Below, in pieces: positions 50,501 to 62,500 of a stretch of DNA of 64,000 nucleotides (positions within the stretch are counted from its first letter, which is position 1; the number at the start of each line of letters is the position of its first letter). The stretch is from positions 1 through 64,000 of the forward strand of contig QEYB01001446.1 in NCBI GenBank assembly GCA_017562135.1, written 5' to 3'. The DNA is from Dipylidium caninum (lineage: Eukaryota > Platyhelminthes > Cestoda > Cyclophyllidea > Dipylidiidae). The position numbers were made by a program, and so were the translations under genes. Under the pieces are notes generated by a model that saw only the letters and a program-made list of their open reading frames with translations, searched no databases and was not told where the DNA came from.

Positions 50501-53500
50501 CTCCCACCAGACTGGCAGCCCAACAGTTTGTTTTGGTGAATCTCCGTCCCCGATGTGCTCCGGGCTGGTTCATCTCCCATCATCAGCCACCATCCTGCCG
50601 CTCAACAGTGTTCTTACAAACTGTCCACTTTCCGCCGGCAGAAGTGGATCAGCTTCGCTGCGTGTCGGATGCAACGAATGACAGTCGCTGCTACTGCGTT
50701 GGACCAAGTGGATTTCCTCGTGGTGGTGAGGGAGACGCCCGAAGATCAAAGATCGCGAGTTTCCTGATGTGGCGAAGGCTTTTTGACATTCCTTCCACTG
50801 CCTGTGGGCGATTTGCATCTGACCTTCTCGACGACATCTCGTGTTGTGCCGTCGACAGTCTGCTTCGTCAAGGGCCTCGGTGGACGTGGGTGGCATCGAC
50901 TTCAACTGGGCGAACGGCCACATGATTGGAGCATTTTCCAGTGGAAACTCACCAGGACGCAAAGTGGCACCCCAACTTTGACGACACTGCTGCCTTCCTT
51001 CCCTCAGGACTGCTCGCCAATCCACGGAGCATAACTTAATTGTCCTCGTCTCTTCGCAAATACTGCAACAAAACACGTCTGAGGCGCATGTCGTGTTCTT
51101 CCACTTTGAGATTTGGGTAGAAGCAGAAGGAAACAGTCAAACGGCGAACTTTATTAGCAAAGGGGAGGTGGAAGTCCAAACGATGAGATGAAATATAAGT
51201 TAGACAAGTTGAACCCATTAACGAAACGAGAGAAGGTGTAAAATCCGTCTGGCGACAACATCGGCAATGACTTAGATGCCGAGCGAAAAGCAGTTTGTGT
51301 GTCAAATATCACGCCTAATGGTAGTAAGAGGGACTCAAAACAATTCTGAAAATAGCGTCCTAATGGACCAAAGCTGAGTTGTTTAGCAGAAGCATTGACT
51401 GGTTCCACTGCGTCGTCATACGCCAATTCGGTGTATAACCACAAGGTGAAGAGGAGCCTCGACATTTCAAACCGCCCTCTGGGCAAAAAGAGGTCCATTT
51501 TAACGGGAGGAACAAACAGTTTACTCGAGATAGTCTGTGTACAACCAGTTGACTGCTGTGGCTTTGACGTCAGGCCGAAGACTCCAGTGGTCTCTATCAC
51601 TCGTTTCAAACGTTGGAGGCGGAAAAGTAAAAAAAAAAAACGAATCTCGCTGTGTGCATACCACTTTGCCTTGGGCAAATGCCCACTCGGTGCGAGTGCA
51701 TTGTCGTCTGCTCACGAGCGAAGGCGATATGACGCCGCCAGCGGTGGTGAGCTACTATGGATGGGGGCAAGTTGAGGCACTGGCCGGCTTCTGTTAATGC
51801 CAGCCTGCCGAGTAGCCCGGCACTAATCACGAAGTGGACGATCCCTTTTAACGAAACAGCCCAACTCGATGCCGCTTACTAGCAGGGGCTGGCGGCGACT
51901 GGGATTTTGGGGCTTAAATAAACGGCAAAAAGTGGGTGTCAGCCTCGGCTCAACTCGCACGAGACTTCACTTTCACACACAATTACATTAAAAATTATTT
52001 AAAACAAAAATGATATGAGAAAAACACATGACGATGGTAGAAAACAGGCCGAATTTGAGTGAGGATACGGCCAAGTTTTAGTTAGTTTGTGGCAATAAAT
52101 GTTTATAAGGCGAATAAAGCCCCATTCGAAATCTGCCCGAAATTTTGTTTATTTTTCGGCCCTAGTGAAGCTTTCCCATGCCTCGGAATCCCTATGTGCA
52201 GAAGAAAATCTTTTGAGTCTCTTCAACGCCCCTTGTTATAATTAACTCGACGCTGGAGGGTGCTACAAAACCCAGTTCATTGCAATAAGACTGTGGAAAT
52301 TATTGCCCAAGAGTTGTTTGTTATAGCGGATTTCCCTATAATTAAATTCCCACTTCTCATTTTCTATCCTCCTCTTCTACATTCCCTACCTGTTTGGAAG
52401 GCCGCCACGAAAGTCTTGAATTAACCTGCATTTCTGCAGAACCGCTTACTACAATTAGGCTTTGACTGCATTGTCAGACTGCGAAATGGCGACAGGTAGG
52501 AGCGCCAGGCAATGTGGGTGCCATTTAAAGTAAAGTGGACCACAGACTGTCAGCCCGTCTCCCTCCTCCAGCCACTAATGGGAACGGCTGCTTGGAAGGG
52601 GAAAATATCAAAACTCCCCGATTATGGTCAGGCTACACGACCCGACCCTCGTTTATAAGTAAGGCACAAGACGTGGCTGCCTGTTAGTTGTTTCAAGTAT
52701 GGCGGACCCAGGACAGACGTCCACGCTCCCGGAGCCTGACACTTTTTCCAGGTATTTCCATGAAAAGGATCAAATTCCTTCATGCAGGTCTGTTGAACTC
52801 GAAGGGAGCATTTCCTCACGAACGACGAATAACGGAGGACTGGACAGCACCTATCATGCCTTATTATATCAGCAAGGAACTGCCGACGGCCTCTCTCACG
52901 TTAACTTGCCTGGTCGACCTCAATTCCCCAGGCAAGCTGGTGGGAGAAGATGAGGTGGTGGCCTAAAAGTGATACTAAGGCCCGCTGAGCTGTCCAAAGT
53001 CCACCATCTCGTTTTGGGGAGCGATTAAACACCTCCTTAAAGCCATGAGAACAATTGAAAGGCTCTTACCTAGAGCATATGCATAGGCTCCCGTGGATTC
53101 CGGCATGGGACTGGTGAAAATACAACATTTTAATGGGTTACAAGGTGTGCACTCGAAGGAACGCCCAGTAGTTCCCTCCAACAGGAGTGTACAACTCTCA
53201 TGATGGTGCAAAGGTATCTCACGAAGTCCTCTTCGATGGGAGGAATTGTAAAGCTATTAAGAGATTCTCCCCATTTTAAACAATAAAAATGGCAAGAAAT
53301 AGACACTTTTGCAATAAACAAGCAAAAATTTTGACTTTGCGGTGATGGAGAAGCAGGCGGGAAGTGAGCCCTTCGTGGGGGGCGAAACAGACGAGTTTAG
53401 TGGTGGCCGACTGAGGCCTCCGGAGTGGAAACGAAGGACTCCCCCGCAACGCGTTGAACTCGACGGGGAGCCCATTAAAGTCAACTTTTAGCATCAGTGA

Positions 53501-56500
53501 AGTGGCATCCACTGCCGAGTAGAGAGGCGCCTTCAAAATTGCTTCCTTTGATGGATTCCTGTTGACAGTAATCGAAAGCGTCCTCGTTACTTGGGCACTT
53601 TAATGCCGCGTTTTCAGTATTTCTTTAACTTTCCTCATGAAATCCGTACTCGTATTGTGATAAAAGGATGTTTATCCCGACTTGACTTTAATAACATCAC
53701 CGGCTTCTATTTGGTGTACATCATTTTCTTGGCCCTCACATTCCTTGTAGGGTCTGTTGTGCCCCACAAAAGGGAAGTATTTTGGGGAATGCAGGTTGGT
53801 TTGGAAACTTTGAAATGAATGCTTTGTTCAGTTCGTGTTTACTAGCGATTGAATATAATAAAAGATGTGAAAACATGAGCTTTTTGTTTCCTACTTGCAA
53901 CCAACGTCCATTTCACAGTTTCCAATTTAATACGCTACTTTTAACCATAGAATGTGAAAGCATTTCCCACAATCAAGTTGTGTACGGTTAAAGAAATTTA
54001 AACACCCCAAGGGGAAAGGAAGGTGTTTTTGCCCAATGCCAAAGCACAGGACAAATTGGAGGAGGAGGTCTAGTCTGCGCTTTGGCCGACCTCACCATAA
54101 TGCGGAGCACATAAAAGCCCTCATCCGGAGGTTCCCACCTTTAATCTACCAAAAGACGGCGACTACATTCTCTGCTAAAGGTGAAGATGACTCTCAGATG
54201 ATCTCAACCTCCGATGTCGTGTAATTCGGCCGCTACCATAGATATGGACGCTTTATTTTGAGAAATTCATGGATGTAGATAACGGGACCTAGAATTTAAA
54301 CAGAGACTTTGTACCGAGTTGTCTCGCGTCCAAACAGGGCGTGCCAGTTGGAGTGCCAGCCTAATAAATGCACGCATTCCGCATGATGACTTTCCAGGTG
54401 AAGTGTACAGAGTTAAGTGGGTGTATAAGTGCTCTGAGACCTTAGAGTCCAATTAAGGTGGAATGCAGCTTCGCTTGAAGCCTCGGAAAAGGAAAAAGGA
54501 GGGGAATAAAGGGAGGAGAATGAAGAGGACGCGGAAGTTCAACTGTCGAGGTTGGAAAAACAGTGTCGGGGTTCACCTGCCGTCTTTTTCTGCCAGGCAG
54601 GAGAAGAGGCCTCCTCTGCGGTAAAGCAGGCGCATGAGTGCATGCACAAAAGCGGTCAGGCTGCTTTGTCCATCCAAGTGCCTCGTGCATTTCTCCCCTC
54701 GTTCTCACGTCAAAGTGGCAGAGGCGATAGAGGCGCTTCGGTGGGGAAAAATCGCGCGAGGAGCCTCTTTCCAGCGGCTCGAGGCAAAGCACGCATGACT
54801 GTGGAACGCAGTCGATTGCATGAAAGGAGTGGAAAAGATCTCAAAGTCGCCAGAGCATTGTGTTTTTTTCGTTTCTACCGGACTAAGGCAGTCGAGGTGC
54901 GTGCGTGTGACAGTGTTGCGTGGGGCGTTTGGAGTCGAAGTAGCGAATGTCAACTCTACAAGAATATTCGTGCGTCGTCCGCCCTCTTCCCGGCCCTCAC
55001 GATAATCTTAGAAGGTATCCGACACTGAGTTCTGGGGCAGTTTGCCCATCCCACCGAAGAGAAAGGCGCAGCAGCGATTTGTGAGAGAAATCCCCTTGTC
55101 ACTGTCAGTAGCCACTCCACAATGACGACAGTGAATACCGAAGTTGAGGTTCGTCTGCTACCGAGGCACTCGAACTGGTGTGATGAACACTTTCGGTAAC
55201 ATCTTTTTTTCTGGCCCATGTCTAAGAGGTTTGGCTACTCTCCCTGCCACATTGTATGGGGGTGGAGGTTATTACTCTGCCTTCTTCGCCTCTCATACCA
55301 GGTGAAATGACCACGGGAAACACTCCCCACCTAATTGCATTTGCGTCACAGGACACATGGCATTGCCTAAGAATAAATTACACGGTTCGGTTTGGGAAAC
55401 GGGGACTGAGAGTTGCTGTGTCCTCCGCACAGATGTGGAGACAAATTACACCCATATACCCGTCCACCTCTCCCTAGAACGTCTTGGTGAACTGGCGACT
55501 GACGTGTGAATCTCCCAACACCGAAAACACACTCACGGACTAATGAAGTTGTGATTTAACGCAAGAAAGTTTTCATAGAGTAAATGAAGGTGGTACGACC
55601 TGCCGCGAGGGAAGATAAGAAGTGCTTTTACTCAAAAAGACAATGACAAGGGATATTTTCTTTACGAAGAACGCGAGCCCACTTCTCAACTTTTCATCGC
55701 ATGTCTTAACCGACAACTATGGCGCCGGTGTGAGAGAGAGGCGAACCTCCGTAGGAGTGAGGCGAGGCACGAGTGTTGGATGCGAGAGCTTCGGACAGGT
55801 GACCGGCGTAGAAGCAGGCGCAGAAAGCATCGTTTGGTGTGACGATGGTCTCAACAAATTAGACGACACTTCGTGGGAGGCACAGAAGAACGCAAGTTGT
55901 TTTGATTAAAACGAAAAAGCGCGGGAGTGAGCGGCGAAGGGAGTGGGTCGTAAGTCATTCGCCACCGACTACTCACTACACTCATTTCGGCGCTGCCCTG
56001 TGGGGCAGAGACGAAAGGACTTCACAACTTCGCAACTTCCCCCTCCTCCTAAAGTTAAACAGTTTGTTCGAATCGAGTTATCGCGCACTTGTAACTGTAT
56101 TCTCCCCGCCTCCTGCAATGTTTATTATAGCTAATAGGATAGGAAAGCCTCTTAAGGGGGAAGGGATTGGTAAAAACTCGTAACCGTGGAGATACGGAGA
56201 GCCTAGAGAGTTGGGGAGCGAAAGAAAAATAGTGTTCTATGTCGTAGTAAAAGCCCTTCCCTGAGACCGCCACTGCAAATAGTCACTTGTCCACGCGGCC
56301 CGTTTTACTGAAACTGAAAGCCTCGGTCTCCCAGCCCTCGTACACCGCGTCGCTGCTTGCCATGAGTCGAGAGAGGACGTGAAATGCTTTCCACGCTGCA
56401 GTGGTCCATCTCGACTGACACCGCAGTTTTTCATACCCCGGACCATACATCGGAGCAATTTCGACTGCGAATGTTATTATAAAAATGGTTTCAGGTTCAA

Positions 56501-59500
56501 CTCGGTGACGTCGGGGGCCTGGGAGCAGCGACACCTCAGTGCCGCTGACATTTTTACCTTACGATAAAATGGAAAATTCCCTTAAATTAGGTGGGGCAGG
56601 AGGCAGACGCCGAATGGGTGATCCTGTGGAGGGGAACTGAAACTCTCCCCCAAAAAGGGGCGGTCACAAGCAGCTCTCGGGACTTGGGAGAGTTTGATTT
56701 GGCATTTTAAAGTATCCTACCAGGCTTTAATCTAATTGCCTTCGTATTTGAAGTTAGTCGAAGGAAGGTGAGGGCAGCTGGTAGGAAACTCTGACATTTC
56801 CACCGGGTGTGGAGGTGCGGCTCAAAGGCAGAGAGAAAAAGGCGTAGGTCAGTCGGGAATGCAGGCGAACCTTTTTCCTTTCATGAGCCCCGCACCGTCG
56901 CTGCGAGAAAGGGCGAGGGTGAAACAAAGGCCGCTGAGAGTCTTGGGTGATCACGAAGAAGTGGAATGAAGCCAATGCCGGTTTCGTCGAAGACGACGGT
57001 TCGGCTCATTAAGAATGTATGCCAAACAAATGAGGTGATGAATCCCACACGAGTGGGTCACTTAATCCTCCACTCTAAGATAATCATCTACTTTAGAGTA
57101 CAAACGTAGAGAGGAATAAAAGGGGCCTCAGGGCGCCATACTAGAAATATTTGAGCCATCATGAATTATTGCAATTTGTGAGGTTATAGCCGCACAACCG
57201 TCTAAAATGCCACGTTTTGAGGCTTGTGTTTGCGCCCCTCCCCCAGTCGAGGTCGTCGAAGCAGAGGCGGCGAGGAGGTGGTGGACGGACTTACTTTATC
57301 CCGATAACGACGCTTGGAGACGTCGAAGGACTGGATGAGAGCTGCCACGTGGCCGACGACGAGGGCGTAACACGTGGCCCCGGCCATCATGCTGATAGCC
57401 GTCATCCACGCCTCGGACAGGCTGTTGGGCGGAAAGCGTCCGTAGCCGATGCAGAGCATGTGCGACAGCGCCTTGAACAGCGCCCACGTGTACTGTTCGA
57501 ACCAGTCTGAGTTCTAACAAAGGCAACAATAAGGGGATGCTTCCTCCACTATTTACCTCCTCCCCATCCCCGCGGACAGAATCGAATGGCGTTTGATCTG
57601 CGCCAAGCACCAACGGGTTGAGGCTGTATTTTAAGGCTGAGCAGAATGGCTGCTGCCACACCGTTCACTGCGCGGCAGAATCAAACCGAAGCGCGCGGTC
57701 AATTTGGCAACTGCCCACCCGTGAAGCCAGGAGACTTTTCATTTGTGATGTGTACGTCAGATAATTTGAGCAGCGGTGCCTCATAAAAAAAGCTTTATTT
57801 CTTTTTGCCATGGTCCACCTTGTCCTTCGGTGACCGGGCAGGAAAAACAGCTCGTCAAATGGACCCTCATCGACTGATGTTGAGCAAGGAGCATTCGTGA
57901 CGGATGTGTTGGTTCCGAGGGCTTCCGCAAAGTGGGGCCACAACCCGCCGAGGAGACTCTCGGCGGAACGGCGGCCTAACGGGGATGTTTGTCTGGTTAG
58001 GGACGTTGAAGACATGGAAAAGAACATGAACCTTCATGCTAATGCCCTCTGTAGTGTTCTTAGCACAAGGCGACTGTTTTGTTCGCCTCTGCTCATTCCA
58101 CCAGGTTCGACTCACTTTAAATTTTCCTTCCGAAAGACCACAATTCTCCAAATAGGAAACGTCAATCGGCCAATTCGTGCGACCAACGGTAAGTAAACAA
58201 GCCGGGACGTTCAGGCTTGCGTTGAATGTCAAGCAGTGCATGCTTGCGATGACCGAAGGGCCTTTCACGGGAACTTGTCATTTCAAACGTCTTCCTACCT
58301 CGATCACTGGCCGCAGTAGAGGGAGAAGGAACCTTTCCGCTCGACACAGTGGACGAACGGTGATAGACTGCTGGAACCCTGACGAACGAGTCAAGAGAAG
58401 CAGGTTTTGCAATGCTTTAGGCTTCATCCAGGAGGGCATATCAGGAACCGAGAATATCAAAATTTCGAGGAAAATTGACCCGCCATCCAATTAGATGGTC
58501 ATCGCGTATACGAGCGAAATGCATTTTCAACAGAGTGAATGAATAAACTTTGCAGGAAGTAAAGACGCCTACGAAGGGGAAGGCTACAGGTCAGATGGAC
58601 TTGGAAGAAAGTTTTTGGCCAAGTCCACACACAACTTGGAGTTTTTGGAAATTTTTATAACCGGCTACTCCGCCAACAGCCTCATCGTCACCTCTCACTG
58701 CGAGGAAGTTTGTACCACAGAAGGGGACGAGGCTGCCCCGATTCCACTGTTTGGAGGAGATTTTGCAGCCCAACATGACAGCTGCCAGAGGCGCATGCGC
58801 AATGAGGGCGACTTGAGGTCATTTTTCCCCGCTGCCGGGAGAGAAAGTGCAGAAAAAGGCGCCATCGTCCGGAGAATGCGCTTCGTGTGCACGCGTGTAG
58901 AAAGTGTCCAAATATTTGGCGACCAAAATTGAACTAATATAACACAGTTTCTCGTAAACAAAGGCGGATGACGATGGGCAGAACAAAACAGACTTCTGCC
59001 TCGCATTGTGTACACGCATTTTGCCGTGTATCTTTGGTACAAAATCCGCCCTTGTGTTGCTGTCATAACACTGGCAAACATGGCCCGCTGCCCCTCCGCC
59101 CCTCCGCCCCTCCGCCCCCCGAGTGAGGACGGGGATCCGCGAGGCCTGCAAATACTCGACCCAACGGCCTTCCAAAGCAAGCAAGACCGGGTATGAGAGT
59201 GTGGAAAAATTTCCTTCTTTCAAGTTGTCGTATCAGATGAGCTATGCGGGTCTACTCGATTCAACCAAATGATTTTAAGCAGTTCAAACGGGTTTCCGCT
59301 TCTTACAGACAGTCAAAAATTATTCGGCTCCATGAGGGTAGATAAAAACAGCGAAATTTAAATGCTGACCAGAAATGAGAGGACCGGAAAAGGAAGTGTG
59401 TACACTCGAGGGGAAGTGGCCAGACGAAAAGGAAAAAAAGGGGGAGTGATAAAAAGGTTAGGTAAAGTGAGCCTACCTGAAGCCGGCATTTGGCCACCCA

Positions 59501-62500
59501 ACTGTCGATGGGGAAGTCCATCAAGCTTGGTATGAAGAATTGTAGACAGGCATTCCAATGCCCGAGAAGCAGCATCAGGAGAATTAGTTTGAGAATTCCG
59601 ATAAACTTCCCCGCAATGCTCATAAACTAAAGGGAGGGAAAAATATGGTAAAGCTTCAGTGGGTGAACAGGGGCCTCGTCTCGAGTGGCCGAGTTTACTT
59701 GACGCTCTCACCGCCACTTAGCAGAGAGGGCAGCTGCTGGGTGGAAAGCTTTCCATTGACGTGAAAGTATTTTAATTAAGCTTCCCCAACACTTTAGTTA
59801 AGAAAATAATTAGAAGGTTTTTTTCGCTGTCCGTGGTAATGTTCAACTCGTCCTCTGTCGCTGAACTTCCCTGCACAGCCACGGTTGGAGTTGTGAGATT
59901 GAGCTACTCCAACTGGCTTGTTGCGTTATAAACATACACCTTTTAGGAGGAGACTTTACGTGAGCATCTCGGTCCCAAAGACGTCGGAGGCGTTTCAGGT
60001 CGACGAGTCCACCTCCACATCCTCGAGGAGAAACAGCAGTGAATGACCGTTGAAAACAGGGGAAGGCGAGAGGGGAAGAAGGTCTCGTAAGAGCTCCATC
60101 AGTGGGAAAATTTAAATTAAACATCTCAGACGATATTCCATCGGACGCGGCCTCCCACCCGTGTGATAAGACCAGAACCGGGGGAACCAATGCATTCAAC
60201 ATATGCTTATCAGGCAATATCGCCTCGTCTGTTGGGCTTTTTACGAGAAAGAACATATGTCTTTGCCCAAATGACCAGCCTACTTGGCAATACGGCTGGA
60301 CTTTTTGGGACTAAACTGCCACCTTATGGTGAATGATACTAAAATAAGACAAAATTGCCCTCCATTTGGAGGATTGTCCCTTACTGAGGGCTCCTTTTAT
60401 CTAGAAATTTCACTTCACTAGAGGGTAGACAGGACGGAGTGAATTCCTCACGGTCAAATGACTCTGTGCCGAGTGTGGGAGTTTCTCGAGGCAACGCAAG
60501 TCTCAACACCTCCAATGGAATTATGAAAAGAGGTGACAGTCAGACACTGTCAGGTGGCTGACTGGAAAGGTGCTCAAACACTCCTACTAACGCGAGGAGG
60601 AAGTGTGCTTTCTGTCTGCTCTCGCCCCCCCCCCCGCTTTGCAGAAGTGAAGACCAGGAAAAGTGGAGTTGGAGTTTAACATTAGGAGACGTCAAAACAA
60701 GTCGAAACAACTGCCAGTCTGAGCTGGGGATAAGTGGATCTCACCTTTTCCCATTCACCGACGTAGCGCAATAGCCTCGATAGCCTCAGGAGACGCAGAA
60801 GACTGAGGAGTTTAGCGAGTCGAAGGATCTTGAGTGCCTGACCTAGGTAAACACGGAAAAAAGGCTTAGTTGAATTTTTGGTGGTATCGTAACGTCTGGC
60901 GCTCAGTTAATCACAGATCATCAAGTAATACGGAGTCGTCTCCACTATCCCCCACAGTTTAAACATCGTGTCTTAGATTTGGCATTAACTTCTGTCACAT
61001 TCGAGTCTAAAGAAATGTCACCGAGTTAGCAGTGGTGGAAGGAGGACTCGCTTGATGATCTCCTGTGCCGAGTAGAGAATGACAAACTTGTGGCCATAAG
61101 GCCGAATTGAAGCTTACCGGCTTGAGCAATTGACTCGGTGCCGTTGTCGAAGGCGAGGAGGACGTAGTCGAGCGGGAGAGAGGAGACAATGTCGAGAGTG
61201 AACCACTTCCGCAGGTACTCACGGGTGATCAACCTCGGCTCCAGTATAATGTCATCCGCCATGCTCTCCCGCACAAATCCTGAAAGGGTCCAGGCTACAT
61301 TTCGACTCGGGTGACACCTCCTCGAGACGAACCCCACGGGCCGAGCGCCCTAACACTCCGTGGGGACTGACAAGAGGACTTGTGAGCAGGGCAGGCGGTA
61401 AGCCAAAATTCCACGGCCTTCAGCCAGTAGTGTTTCTCGGACAAAGTGATTTATTTAACCCATGGCATATTTATGCTCGGGAAGTAGCAATTACGAAGTA
61501 ACCACGTAGGAGAATTTGAATTTCCGCACAGCTCTCTGACCCCTAGGATTGACGGGTCGTTGAAAAGGAAATCGCTCGGGAGCGAGGAAAAAACACCAAC
61601 GCCTCGTGTTAACTAGGTGATTGGTTGATCTGCGGAGATGTGGTCCCGAAATTCACCAAAATGTCACTTTAGCAGTAATTAAATGATGCTATTTTCGGCT
61701 TCTCCACCTTGTCCCTACGCCAAGGTCATAAACTTATTTGCCGTTTATACCACATCCTTAATGCATACAGTGGAGAAGTGGGACGAGAGGGAGCTCAGAG
61801 GCTGGTCGGGCAGTCCGACAGTTGACGAACACACCTTATGACGACAAAAGCTAAGCTAATCAGACTTTCCGACAAGAAAGCCTTTGCGCACTAATCTGGC
61901 ATTTCGGCATTACGTCGGTGGGGGAGGCAGAATGGCTGCCCGTTTGCTAAAGTGGAAAAATAAAACGCTTGATTAGTTTTATTTCCCCACGAGTTTCCTC
62001 CCCCCCCCTCCCCAAATGGGAGTTTGGGGTGCTTGTCAGTCTGTAGGCTATTCCATCTGTAAGTCCTCATCGAAAACACCCTGAAACGCCCTTAATAAAC
62101 GGTTTAGAGGCAGCTTGGTCTGACAGACGACTGGGGACCGACTGGCACTGCGTCAGTGGGTCTCATTGTCGTCTCGGAGTCAGATGAATAACTAAACATT
62201 TCATCATTTGGCGTAATTAAGCTACGTTAAATATTTAAAGTGGCATTAAACATGTTAATTCATCTAAATCAGCACTTTGGCTTTGAAGCGAGCCCCAACC
62301 TCCGCCCCACCGCCCGCCGCCCTGCCCCCTGCCATTGGCGCAGTTTGACAACCTTGTCCCAACATCGAGTGATGTTCGAGGGTTTCCACGACCCATTTCT
62401 ACCAACTGCACTTATTTTTCAGGGAGATTAAAACACAGACAATCATCTTGTAGGGCAAAAAAGGTGAAAAGTAAGTGTACACAGCGATTAAGGCGAAATA

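Noticed and set aside
54552..55028. 158-codon open frame in the large HCN intron, considered as a nested gene
   Set aside because: Biased Arg/Ser/Ala composition in GC-rich DNA, with no domain, splice structure or second copy.
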